Shown: piece after piece, positions 44,542 to 55,962 of the stretch
Layout of the letters: each line of letters starts with the position of its first letter
How positions within the stretch are numbered: the first letter of the stretch is position 1
Assembly: GCA_031772625.1 (NCBI GenBank)
Contig: CM062813.1
Location: forward strand, 697,882,420 to 697,946,419
DNA from: Pinus tabuliformis
Lineage: Eukaryota; Streptophyta; Pinopsida; Pinales; Pinaceae
Length of the DNA stretch: 64,000 nucleotides
Direction of reading: 5' to 3'
Translations under genes and position numbers: made by a program
Notes under the pieces: model-generated
What the model was told of the DNA's origin: nothing
What the model saw: only the letters and a program-made list of their open reading frames with translations
The model's database searches: none

Positions 44542-44562
44542 CTCCCTCTTAACTAGGGAGGT
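44542..44562 (-). other. Polypurine tract of K
   Basis: Minus strand CCTAGTTAAGAGGGAG directly before LTR start TGTTGAAATAAATAAG. Confidence 0.7.
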
Positions 44563-46700
44563 ATTCATAATCCATACAAGGTACTTGAACATTCTCAATC
44601 TGAGGAATTATCATAAGAAGAGTCGGAATGGTAAACCATCTATTTAGCATCATATCAACCAGCATTGTCACATAGCAAACCCTTGACTAACAACTTTATC
44701 TCAAGGTACATACCCCACCCTGGTGTTCACAAAGTATGTCCTTCCAGGACTATTCTTATCATGGATTCTCAATGCTCAAAGAATATCGGTCATCTTCAAC
44801 TACTCTTATCTTGGATGCCCTACCTCATCCTCAAAGAGTATCAGATGCCAGATGCTTACCCAATCCTCCATTCTTTCTTCCTAAATTGAAGACAAGAATG
44901 ATGTGTCTATCTCTCCCTCTCAACTAGGGAGGATATACATATTCCTATTCTATAAAGGAATGTATCGATTCCTATAAAAGGAATGTACCCAAGCTCCCTC
45001 TTAACCAGGGACTTGTCCAAGCTCCCTCTTAACTAGGGACTTGTTTCCAGTAGCTTTCTGCTCTAGGTGGAGATCATGGGACAATCAGATGCTTGTGGGG
45101 CTCCTTCTTTTGATGTCATGAAGTTCATCTTCAATGTTATGGAGCCTTCATCTGTTGTAGGGCATCGAACATCCATCACTTTCCTTTACGAGCCACATCG
45201 GTCATGTCATCCTTCTCTCTATCGGAAAGTGATCCTCTAGTCCCCATCTGACTTTTTCCTCATACAACTACCTCTTTCAAGTCACATTTCCTCCAAAATA
45301 TTTCGTCCGAGTGCTAGTTGTAGGTGACATCTGCAACTCTCTTTTCAGTAGCCCTAGATCAACCCATCCAGATGTTCAAAAAATAAAAAATGAGCATCAA
45401 ATCAAAGTTACCTTTTGCGATGGCCCCTAGGGGTGCAGCGTATCGGCCAGTGAACGTACTGCTAAGGCGTTTGTGCCACTATGCAAGTCATAGGTTCAAA
45501 CCTCATCTTATATGTGCATTGTGCTTGGGGGCGGTGTAGTTGCACCTGAAGGTTATAGTGGCAGTCATTGAGGATCGATTCTGTGTCACACGAGTATGAA
45601 AGTCAACGCATTACCGATTCCGCTAGTCATAAAAAATAAATAAATAAATAAAATATTATTAATAATAATAATAAAAAGTTATCTTTTGTGATGGTCTTTC
45701 ATCATGAGATCTTGCTTTCCTGCAACATTCTGCACATTCATAAACACATCTCCAAAACTTCATATGTCAAGGGTCTCCTCTCTTTACAAAACTTATCACG
45801 GTCTTCTTCTCTATGGAGATGTCATGATCAATTCTTCTAGTTGTCGAATGTTGACTTCTTGTGACTGCAGTTGCATCTATCACAATCTCTTCATTCTTTC
45901 TTCACATATTGCTTCCCAAGAACTTTCCATACATAGTTCCTTCATCTTTGTCAACTACATCATATTCCATATGAGGACATATTCTGTTAATTTCATCTTA
46001 TAAATATGTGAACCATGCCTTGATGCATCTTTTCAAAAGAAGAGATCCTTGATCATGCTCACGAGGTAAAGCATTTACCCATGGTATCTGCAACTATATG
46101 ATGGTATAATGTAATCTATCAAATATATACATACCTCTTTTCTCCTTTTGGTCATCTAGACTTCTTTCAACAACTTCCTTTAAGAGTAATTCAATCATCT
46201 TGACTTGTTGCACTCCTTTGTCACCATACCATCATCCTTCTAAACAATGTATCCCACACAAGGTGGAATGATCAAGAAGACACTCACTTCTTCCAAGTAG
46301 AGGTGAACCTTTTATTGAAGATTCCAACGAAGGATCTTGATTATCCTCATCTGGTAAATGCTCCTTTCTCATGATGATGATGATGTATGATGAATTCCTT
46401 CTATCATGCTAGATGACTTTCTTTCAATCATATGTACTATATATTATTTCAATGAGGTTGCCAAGAGCTACTTCCTTTATATGATAACTGCTACATCTTT
46501 GTATACTTTTACTTTAACTATTCTTTCAAACTTCTCTAATGATGTCATGAGATCTTTCTTTAACGGTATACTTCTAGTATGATGCCATATTCTACTAAGA
46601 TGCATCTCGTCATAATACTTCTCGTCTTGACTGCCATGGTGAAGATCTTTTCACCTCTTACTTCTCCTTGTTATGCATTGGAGAAACCCTAATAGTGAAG
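44563..46700 (-). other. K internal region without pol
   Basis: No RT, integrase or RNase H motif in any frame. Repeats of CTCCCTCTTAACTAGGGAC near 44920-45050. Contains the SINE at 45425. Confidence 0.55.
45425..45674 (+). mobile_element. tRNA-derived SINE in K
   Basis: Head CCCTAGGGGTGCAGCGTATCGG with A-box-like GCGTATCGGCCAGTG and B box GGTTCAAACC at 45493-45502, body, then an AAATAAATAAATAAATAA tail. An imperfect ~21-bp target duplication flanks it: AAAGTTACCTTTTGCGATGGC (45404-45424) and the matching 45675-45695. Unlike the SINE at 15884 in sequence, so a second family. Confidence 0.85.
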
Positions 46701-46908
46701 ATCTATCCCTTTAGATTTCTTCTCATCAGGTTCTTCCACTTCTTCAATGATATGAGCTTCATTTCTTTCTTTCCTCTTGTTGTATTTCTTGAACTTTAGA
46801 CAATCTCTCTTGTAGTGCCCTTATTCTTGACAATGATAGCATTGGACTTTGACATATTCTTCTTCTTTTTATGAGAACCAGATTTCCCAAAATTTCCTTT
46901 TCTCTTAG

Positions 46909-47359
46909 TGTAATAGACCTGACCTGAAAATATAGAACTGATACCAATATACCCAATAACTGTAAATAATCACAAAAAATAATAAGATTTGAATATAGAA
47001 AATGCTTCTTTATTGATCAAACGCTTAAGGTAGGGCAACACCATACATTCACTCCTTAAGGAAGAAGAACACTCCACAAACCATCTGCTTGTCCATACAA
47101 TATTCTTTCCCCTCTCTTAATGGGGATTCTCTAGCCTCTATATAGGCTTCATACATACAATACCATGGATCATTAGCATGGTTCCCTCAATACCATCTAT
47201 CTAATACAATGGGCTTATTATATTATTGCTAACTACTTGTAGTCCTTTATATGATACAGGTTAATCAATTTATTTATTACTATGGCCCATCCCATTATTA
47301 CATTATTCCCTTGGGTACCTCTCTTTGTACCCCATACTATCCTCCCTAAGTATACTACA
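46909..47359 (-). repeat. 3' LTR of J
   Basis: Begins TGTAATAGACCTGACC. Minus-strand TATA CCTATATAGAGG near 47136-47147. Ends AGTATACTACA before the polypurine tract. Confidence 0.88.
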
Positions 47360-47459
47360 TTCCACCCCCCTTAAACATGTTTTGTCCCCAAAACATAAGA
47401 AAAACACAAATAATAAGATTTACTAAAAAGAGTAGTCCACTGGTACCATGCACGTGCAT

Positions 47460-48812
47460 CTAGCCATCCAAGAGAAAGGTGAACCCTTGATCTAGCGGTG
47501 CCTCACTCGCTTGAGATAGAAGTTGACCCTGCCGGCTCTTCTGTGTTGATGTGTAGTAGGTGGATCGTCGCCCCTCTCTATCTGTCATGCGGGGGTTGTT
47601 TTCCTTGTGGCTAATTTGTTGCCATCGTGTTGGTTGTTTTCTTGTGGGGTGATGTGGGTGGTGATATGTTGAAGTTTTAACCAACAATGTATCTTTCTTT
47701 AATTCACCACCTAATGGAACCTGATTGGTATCTGGTACATGTTGTGGCGTCTGTTGTTGTTGCTTATCTTCCAATATTACTTCAACCATGGATTCTGTAC
47801 CTGTAACATTTTCTGCTTCAGCCTCCTTGGACTCTAACTGTTTTTCTCGTACCTGGTTTGATGTTTTTGTTTAGTTGTCGACCATCAAGGGCTCATCATC
47901 TGATGTGTCAATCCCTGGAACATCTTCTGCTTCAACCTTCTTGGACTCTACCTGTTTATTGATGGAAATATCCTGTAATGTAATTTTCTTCTTTTTATAC
48001 CAGAGCTTCAGGAATTTCTTCTCCACATTAATATTGATAGTACCCACAGATTTCATCCAAGGGTATTCCAAAACAACATCCACATTAGCCATATCTGAAG
48101 CATAAAAATCAGAATGCAATACATACTTGTCCATAAAAATCTTCAAATCTTTATAAACTTGCACCTTCTCATTATTAACCTGTGTGTGCTCCATTTGTTT
48201 TGCTGGAACTTGCAATTTTTTTGCCAAATTGAGATTTATAAGATTTTGCTTGCAACTAGGATTTATAGACACAATGATTTTCTCCTTCTAAATATATCCA
48301 TGAACTTGTAACAAACACATACCAGTAGAAAATAACCCCTTACAGGTCTCATTCCCCTGTTTTCGAGTATGATACCATTTGTCTAAAATGACTTTTTCAA
48401 ATTCTTCATCTGAAAATTGGAACTGCTGGGTGTCAAGTGAGTGCCACCATATGGCAGCCTCTTCTTTCAAAGTAAGCCATAGGAAACTTGTCCAATTTTT
48501 CGGATGGTTTTTCTTAAGATATTTTATGAATTCTTCAATAGTAGGACCATTATCTTTCCCTGTAAAAACCAAATCTTTGCTAGGTTTTTTGGTTTTCTTC
48601 TTTCCAGTATGAGACCATTTGTCCAACAATAGTTTTTCAATTTCATCAGCACTACATAACTTCAGAAACTCACTGTCAAGTGAGTTTTTCCATATAGCAG
48701 CCTCATCTTCCAAATAAAACTTGATTTTGTCCTTCCAATACCCTGGAAAGTCACTCTTCTTTTCTCGTATACATTTTTCAATAGTTGGCCCATCATTTTT
48801 TCCTAAAAACAT
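47460..48812 (-). pseudogene. Gag-like/retropepsin-like ORF of J
   Basis: One frame from ATG 48812 to 47460 with only two stops (48288 and 47871). Residues ~1-75 and ~80-155 are two copies of a module: GKNDGPTIE/GKDNGPTIE, EDEAAIWKNSLDS/KEEAAIWWHSLDT, LLDKWSHTGKK/ILDKWYHTRKQ. After TAG at 48288 a retropepsin-like segment follows: IVSINPSCKQNLINLNLAKK, VDVVLEYPWMKSVGTININV, FLKLWYKKKKITLQD, as in gypsy gag-protease proteins. The expected catalytic DSG is NPS here, so it may not cleave. The tail (47789-47460) is Gln/His-rich and low complexity. No zinc knuckle. Function of the duplicated module is not known to me. Confidence 0.8.
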
Positions 48813-49029
48813 ATTGCTAGAAGCTAAGAAGAGGGTTTTGAAAAAAAAAAATCACTCACTTGGTGAAAATTTAAAATGGCCACAGTTCGGTCAATATTGC
48901 TCAGAATCCTTATTATGACCTGTTTTCGGAAATGGGACGACCATTCTGCATCTAGTCGTGTGATAGAAATCTCAATCAAGGCACTAGAATTTCTGATTCA
49001 CGTTGCAACTGGCTCGCCGTCACAAAATT

Positions 49030-49595
49030 TCTGAAAAAAAAGAGTTGATTTTAAAACAGTGATATCTCCCTCATCCGGACTCCACTTCGACCAATTTTTT
49101 TTTTTGAAATTGGGTATTTTTTCGCAAAGAACCCAAATCTGCAATTAGATTCTACAAATGTTTCCCCAGAACATACAGATCTGATCTACAAACGCGTCAC
49201 CTCGAAAAATGTCTGCAACACAGCAGATTTTTAAATTAGCGATATCTCCCTCATCCGAACTCCAATTCGGCCGATTTTTTTTCAAATTGGGTATTTTTTC
49301 GCAAAGAACCCAGATCTGCAATTAGATTCTGCAAATTTTTCACTAGAACGTACAAATCTGATCTACAAACTCGCCGCCCCAAAAAATGTCTGCAACACAG
49401 TTGATTTTTAAATCAATGATATCTCCCTCATCCGAAATCTGATTCGGCCGATTTTTTTTTTCAAATTGGGTAATTTTTCATAAAAACCTAGATCTGCAAT
49501 TAGATTCTGCAAATTTTTCACCAGAACGTACAAATATGATCTACAAAATCCCTGCCCCCAAAAAGTTCCTGCAAAAATAAAAAATTTCGCTTTTC
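49030..49595 (-). repeat. Three ~180-bp repeats in J leader
   Basis: GATATCTCCCTCATCCG recurs at 49061, 49241 and 49418, each followed by CGATTTTTTTT..AAATTGGGTA and CAATTAGATTCTGCAAAT. It lies between PBS and ATG, the untranslated leader where packaging signals usually sit. Confidence 0.9.
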
Positions 49596-49605
49596 CCAAG
49601 AAAGT

Positions 49606-49617
49606 GCTTCGATACCA
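49606..49617 (-). other. PBS of J
   Basis: Minus strand TGGTATCGAAGC, two bases from the LTR end. Confidence 0.75.
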
Positions 49618-49619
49618 CT

Positions 49620-50031
49620 TGTAATAGATCTGACCTGCAAATATATGAAATGATACCAATATATCCAATAACTGTAAATAATCACCAAAAATAATAAGAT
49701 CTGAATATAGATAGAAATGCTTCTTTATTGATCAAAACCCTTAAAGTAGGGCAACACCGTACAATCACTCCTTAAGGAAGGAGCACACTCCACAAGTCAT
49801 ATGCTTGTCCATACAATATTCCTTGACCCTCTCTCAATGGCGAGTCTCTAGCCTCTATATAGGCTTCATACATACAATGCCATGGGTCATTACCATGGTT
49901 CCCTCAATACCATCTATCTAATACAATGGGATTATTACATTATTGCTAATACTATGGCCCATCCCATTATTACATTATTTCCTTGGGTACCTCCCTCTGT
50001 ACCCCAAACTATCCCCCCTAGGTATTCTACA
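49620..50031 (-). repeat. 5' LTR of J
   Basis: TGTAATAGATCTGACC to GGTATTCTACA; about 40 bp shorter than the 3' LTR because a CTACTTGTAGTCC..GTTAATC stretch (47231-47270) is absent. Confidence 0.88.
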
Positions 50032-51126
50032 CTTAGCCATGGCAATAAATCCTTGAACTTGTTCACCTTGTCCCACATTGCTCTTTGCTTTCAACCTAGT
50101 TTCTTCAATTTTACACAATTACTAAAGTTTACTGAATGGGGTGGATTCCTTCTTTCCAAATATGCTAGATGTGAAGTTGCCCCATTCCTTTGGAAGTGCA
50201 TTGAGCACTATGGTGGTAATTTATTTATCAGACATTATCTCTCCCAACTCTTGTAGTTGGTCTCTTATTTTTGATAGCTTCATAAAATATGGGGCTATTC
50301 CATCTTCCTTTGAGATCTTCAGTTTGTATAGCTCATTCCTCAAAGATATCACTTCTCCTGCAGTACTTATGGAGAACAATTCTATTAACTTGCCATATAT
50401 TTATTTTGATGTCTCCAACTTTGATACATAAGGTATGAGGGGATCCTTTATGGATTCAATGAGAATCCTTTAAGCCCTTCCTTCCCCTTTCTTGTCATAT
50501 ATTTCTATTACTTTGCTACAGTTTGAGCTTCTTCCTTTGGAGGCTTCATAATTGATCCTATAAGATGTTCAACAACTTCATTTTCTATGAGGATCAAATC
50601 TATCCTTGCAAAATGAAGTCATTTTGATAGCAAATTCAGTCATAAATATAAAGGTACTCACTTGTTAAGTGAAGATGCTCCTTGATGAAAATATCTTCAA
50701 CTTGATGACTTCTTGATTTTGATGATGATGTTGATAATAGAAGATGTCTTCTTGATAAAGATTTCTTCCTTCAAAAGCGATCCTTCAAGGAGAGGGAGAT
50801 CACCTTGATTCCTTGATGATGATGACAACACCTCTTCTTGCTTCCCTTGAATGTAGAGACTTATAGATTCTTCAATGAGTAGTCCTTTAAGTAGAGGTAG
50901 GGTCTTGTAGATCTTATCTTTGTGATGATGATGTGAGCTTCTCAAGAATTCTTCAAGTGTATAACCCTTCTTTGGATCAGCTAGGGTTTTGAGGTCTTCT
51001 TTCTTTGGGTTGTGATGATCCTTGAGATGAAAGGTCCTTCTTGATGATTGATGATCTTGATGATATTCTAGTGCTTTGTCCCATGAGTGTCCTTCCTTAA
51101 GTTGCCTTTCCTTGATATAGTCACCT

Positions 51127-51140
51127 TAGCTTCAATACCA
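51127..51140 (-). other. PBS of K
   Basis: Minus strand TGGTATTGAAGCTA next to the LTR, a variant of the initiator tRNA-Met site. Confidence 0.7.
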
Positions 51141-52730
51141 TGTTGATAAATATAGGGCAGCTAGATTGTGGGATTTCTCTTACTTTGATAACTGCTTGTG
51201 ATGTATTTTTGCTTATCTTAGTTAAATTATTCTTCAACTTAATCATTATTATGTTCTTTTCATCAAATAGCTACCAAACCATAAATAACAGCGAGACAAG
51301 AGGACACAAGATATAGGTGATCATCTAGGGCCAAAACCTCTCTAATTGAAAGTAAAACCCACAAGAAGTCTTCTCTTCTTATAGAATATTGAATTGACGA
51401 ATTTCAAGACCTATGACCCTTGACTAAGATCCTTTGAGACCAAGTCCCTTGATGAGATTTCCTTCTAGCAGTTTCTTAGCAACTCCTGCAATTTCGACCT
51501 TCAACAAATTACTCTGCAACTTTGACCTCTTCAATAGATTCACATCTTTGATCTTTCACAACTTTGATGTAGCTTCACAGCTTCAATGCAACTTCAGAAT
51601 TTTGTCTTGCCCATTAACTATAGAAACCCTAACACGAGAGAGAGAGAGAGAGAGAGAAGCCCAAAACTTTGAGCTTGTTCTCATTAGGAGAATTTTGAGG
51701 TCTAAAATGGGTCTTCTAAGAAAAATGTACAACCAAAATAAACTTTATAAGAACCACGAGGATTCAAGATGATGATGTCAACCATGGGGGATGATTCACC
51801 TTTTTTGGAGTAAAAATATTAAAAAATAATAAAAATACTTTTTTCATCTCGTATTTTAAACTTATCTCCCTAAGGTTTTACTCAAATTTCGAGCAGGGGT
51901 GCTCGTTGGATGCAAAATTTAATTCCCCATCCAAAGAGTATCCATATTGCATACTTTCGATGGACCCCGCTACACGAAAAATGAGAAATACATGAAAAAA
52001 TGTGATTGCAATCGTGTTTTTCATGTATTTCTCATTTTCGTGTAGCATGGTCCATCAAAAGTATGCAACATGGGTACTCCTTGGATGAGGAATCAAATTT
52101 TTCATCCAACAAGTGTTTGCGCTCGATATTTGAGTAAATCCATAAGGAGATAAGTTGAAAAAGTAGTTTTTTTTTTTTTTGCCCTCCAAAATTCGATGAT
52201 GTAATGTAATCTTATGTTATTATTTCCACTATTATTTTATAATTTTCTTAGGAGGCCCATTTTAGACCTCAAAATTCCCCTAATGTCTTCTTCTTCGTTC
52301 TTTTTTAGCTTCTATCATAAGGAGATCGAACTTGCATGAGTGTGTCCAAATGAGGTTGAGTTTCTTCTTATATATAGGCTTTTGAGGGGTATGAATTGCT
52401 ATCTTTAGACCGACTTGTCACTTCATGTAGGCCAACTTGATCTTTGCGCCATGACGAGGTCTTGGAGGGTCTTTTGACTTTCTTTTGACTCAAATAAATT
52501 TTCTTTACAATATGTAACATGCCCAAAAGGGTCTTTCATACATGACAATGACTCAATTGACTTGTAGACTCAATGACAAGCCCTAGAAGCACTCAATGGG
52601 TGCTTGACCTAAAAATAAATCTCCCTTGAGCATGAAACCCATGCCTCAAGAATAACAATAATAAATCTATTTTTCTCTTTTCATTAAATACATAAAATCG
52701 TGATTACATATAACGATGTAAACTTTGAAA
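51141..52730 (-). repeat. 5' LTR of K with MITE
   Basis: TGTTGATAAATATAGGGCAGC onwards tracks the 3' LTR, with the MITE at 51682-52285 inserted. The right end fades after AAATACATAAAATCGTGATTAC (~52690); the terminal ATTTCAACA was not found. Confidence 0.75.
51682..52285. mobile_element. Foldback MITE, copy 2
   Basis: 604 bp, same element as 43409-44022, CATTAGGAGAATTTTGAGG to its reverse complement CCTAATG. Flanks GCTTGTTCT and TCTTCTTCT could be a mutated 9-bp duplication, as Mutator-like elements make, but the other copy does not confirm it. Confidence 0.85.
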
Positions 52731-52739
52731 CAGGAACTG

Positions 52740-53454
52740 TAAACACAAAACGAAAACTCTAGCCAAAAAGAAACCCCAACAAAACATGAAAAACAGTCCA
52801 AAAATAAAAGGTGTGTAGTCTGGAATGATGTTTTATTTTTTTTAGCGTTAATTTTCAACATTTAAAAAAATGGCAGTAAAACCAATTTTTTGTGCAAAAT
52901 AAATAAAAAAACACACTAATGTTGTTGGTAGAATAACATTTTTATTTCCTAAGTATAATTTCAACATTTTTTAGTAATGTCGTTAAAGATAAAATAATGG
53001 GATCTGAAACACATTAAAATTCCAATAGTTTTCATCCATGTCGTTAAACATATAATAACATGACACTAAAGATCACTAAAATTCTAATTTTTTCCAACCA
53101 TAACATTAAAGATAAAAATAAAAATAAAAAATTGAAAAATTTTCAATCATAGAATTAAAAAACTCTAAGTTTTCAACGCATTTAAACCATGACATTATGA
53201 ACAAATTACATGACTAAATTAATAAAAATATCAATACTTGAAGATTGAATGAAATCTAAATTATATCTCTAAGTTATTGTCGCATTGTGTATATTCTAAA
53301 CAAATAAATTCATCATAATTAGAACATATAATTCAACAAACATAAAAATGACTCATAACTTCTTGTAACATCATATAGAAATTAAAATTTTTATTTCAAG
53401 ATACCATGCAAACATCAGTTATATAAATTGTCTTAGACAATTATTTAAAATCAC
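52740..53454. repeat. Very AT-rich degenerate repeats
   Basis: No gene. Degenerate units around TTTTCAACCATGTCATTAAA and AAGATAAAATAA recur at irregular spacing between ~52970 and 53215. Confidence 0.5.
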
Positions 53455-55962
53455 TCATAGGCTTGCCCGCTCGCGGCACAATGGGCGTGTTTCCCTGTGG
53501 TTGTGGGCAGGTGTGCCTGGCCGTGGGAGTGCCCGCCTGCGACACACAGACGTGCAGCCTGCAGGTCCAGTGCCTGTGGGCAGGCGCACCTAGCCATGGG
53601 CATGCGCCCCCACTGTGTCGCGGAAGGGCATGCCCACAAGCACAAGCACTGCTTGTACCTGTGGGCCGACACGTCAGCCCGTGGGCATGCCCGTCCTGGG
53701 CAAAGTGCCAGGGGGTCACTTTTCCCAGGGCGTTCCCCAGGAGGTCGCTTTTCCCAGGGCGGGAACGCCCACGGCCGGGTGTGCCTGCCCACAGGCACAT
53801 ACAAACATTGTGTTTGTGGGTGGGCACACCTACCCATAGGCACAGGCACTGGCCAAGGGGCTGATTCTAGGAATCGCTCCCCGGCAAGCCGAGGGATCGA
53901 TCCCGGTAGGCCAAGGGATCGATCCCGGTAGGCCAAGGGATCGATCCCGGCAGGCCAAGGGGTCGATCCCAACAGGTCAGGCGGTTGATTCCCAGAGTTG
54001 ATCCCCCTTCCGGGGGTTGATTCTGGGAATTGGTCCCTGGCAAGCCAGGGGGTTGATTCTCGGAATCGACTCCCTTGCCTACCAGGGTGCCACTTTGACT
54101 CGGGCGGGCACACCCACAAATGGGCGCACCGTACGCCATGGTCAAAGCAGCCTCCAACAAGCCAAGGGGCAGATTTCGAGAATCATCCCATGTCGGACCA
54201 AGGGGTCAATTCTGGGAATCAAATCCTGGTAGGCCAAAGGGATAATTCCTGGAATCGGCCCCCGGAAGGCCAAGGGGTCGATTTCGGTCTAGGAATCAGC
54301 CCCTGGAAGGCTGAGAGCCTGGAATCGCTCCTCGACAGGTCGGGAGCCAATTCTCGGAATTAACCCCTTAGCTTGCCAAGGGGCTGATTCTGGGAATCGG
54401 CCCCTTGGCCTGCCAGGGGCTGATTCTGGGAATCAGCCCCCAGTAGGCCAATGAGTTGATTTCGTGAATCGACCCCTGACAATCCAGGGGGAGATCCTTG
54501 GAATCAGCCCTCGACGGATGATTCTGGGAATTGGCCCCAGGTAGGCCAAGGGGTCGATTTTGGGAATTGTCCCCCTTGCTTTCCGAGGGCCAATTCCCAG
54601 ACTGGAAATGACCCCTTGGCCTACCGAATGCTAGCGGGTCGATTCCCAAAGTCGGCCCCCGACAGGCCAGGTGGTTGATTCCCAGAATCGGCCCCCGTAG
54701 GAAAAGGGGTCAATTCCGGAAATCGGCCCCCAGTAGCCCAGGGGGTTGATTCCCTTAATCGACCCCCTGGCCTGCTATGGGGCCACTTTGACCCAAGCAG
54801 GTATGCCCACGGCCAGACGCACCCGCCCACAGGCACATCACTGGCCATGCTTGTGGGTAGGAGCACTAGGCCGTGTACGTGCCTGCCCTAGGCAAAGCGC
54901 TGAAAGGCCACGGGGGTACTTTTCCTCAGGCGGGCATGGCCACGGCCGGGGCAAAGCGGCCCCCTAGAAGGCTAGGGGGCCGATTTTGAGAATCAATGCT
55001 TTAACATGCCAAGGGGCCTATTCTAGGAATCAACCCCTTGGCCTCCCGGGACCAATTCTGGGAATTGGCCCTCGATAAGCCAAAGGGTTGAATCAGAGAA
55101 TCGGTCCCCGGTAGACTAGGGGTCTGATTCCGGTAGGCTAGGGGGACGATTCCAGGAATCGGCCCTGGTAGGTCAGGTGATTGACTGCCGGAACGACCCT
55201 AGTAGGCCAAGGGGGAATCAACCCACTTGCCTGCGGAGTGCTGATTCCCAGACTGAAATCAAATCCTTCGCCTGTTAGGGGCAGATTTTAGGAATCGATC
55301 CCTTAGCTTGCTCGGGGCTGATTCCTAGAATCAACCCACTGGCCTGCCGGGGGCTGATTCCCAGAATTGGCCCCTGGCAGGCGAAGGGGTCGATTCTGGG
55401 AATCATCCCCTTGGAAAGCTAAGAGGTTAATTACGGGAATCGACTCCTAGCCTGCCAGGGAGTGATTCAAGGGACCGATTCCTGGAATCGGCACCCAGCA
55501 GGCCAGGTGGCTGATACCTGGAATTGGACCTTGGTAGGTCAAGGGAGCGATTTCGGGAATCAGCCACCCCTTGGCCTATCATCCCGGGAATCAGCGCCCG
55601 GTGGGCCAAGGGAGCGATTCCAGGAATCAACCACCTAGCCTATCGGGGCCTGATTCTTGCCCCTTGGCCTGTCGGTGGCCGATTCCCATACCGAAATCGG
55701 CCCCTTTTCTTGTCAGGGGCTGATTCCGGCCCCCTAGCTTGCTAGTGGCCGATTCCCAAACCGAAATCGGCCCCTTGGCCTACCGGGGGCCGATTCCCAT
55801 AATCAGTCCCTTCGCCTGCCAAGGGCTGATTTCCAGAATCGGTCCCCAACAGGCCAAGGGGACTAATTCCCATAATAGACCCCTTGGCCTACCGGGGGCC
55901 AATTCCCAAAATCTGCCCCTTGGCCCGGAATCGGCCCCTGGTAGGCCAGGGGGTCGATTCGG
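53455..55962. repeat. GC-rich repeat island
   Basis: About 2.5 kb of short GC-rich units in sharp contrast with AT-rich flanks. Two unit kinds: (i) GTGGGCAGGCACACC / CCCACGGCCGGG units at 53460-53860, with single blocks near 54080-54150 and 54770-54960; (ii) GATTCTGGGAATCGGCCCC + TTGGCCTGCCAGGGGC units over most of 53860-55960, often palindromic around GGAATC/GATTCC and GGCC. All six frames show long open stretches, but they translate to the repeat and are not genes. It ends right where a D-type LTR begins. Confidence 0.85.

Larger units (their letters stand above)
46909..50031 (-). mobile_element. Small gag/protease-only LTR element J
   Basis: 3123 bp with perfect duplication CTTAG (46904-46908 and 50032-50036). 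LTRs of ~451 and 412 bp starting TGTAATAGA and ending TCTACA/ACTACA, PBS TGGTATCGAAGC, polypurine tract AAGGGGGGTGG. One ~450-codon coding region broken by two stops, no RT or integrase. LTR and PBS style suggest Ty3/gypsy affinity. Confidence 0.88.
46740..50460 (-). pseudogene. Gag of K, split by J
   Basis: Minus translation at ~50450-50110 gives LFSISTAGEVISLRNELYKL, FMKLSKIRDQLQELGEIMSD, stop, TTIVLNALPKEWGNFTSSIF, a copia Gag core of UBN2 type with two stops. After J (46904-50036) the same protein resumes AMAKRKGNFGKSGSHKKKKN and then the zinc knuckle CYHCQE*GHYKRDC at ~46860-46815, with a stop in the knuckle. No start-to-stop frame survives. Confidence 0.75.
35438..52730 (-). mobile_element. 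Copia-type element K with nested insertions
   Basis: Minus-strand LTR element. 3' LTR 35438-36406 plus 44492-44541, internal region from 44542, PBS at ~51129-51140, 5' LTR from 51141. It has been invaded by G (in the 3' LTR), a SINE, J (in gag) and a foldback MITE (in the 5' LTR). Only gag can be read; no pol motif was found in 44542-46700, so it was non-autonomous before decay. The right end (near 52730) is not sharp and no target duplication was found. Confidence 0.75.

Noticed and set aside
50697..50945. 82-codon minus frame rich in His, Lys and Ser
   Set aside because: Low-complexity GATGATGAT/CTTCTTGAT repeats in K leader/gag region; the true gag signal lies in another frame with stops.
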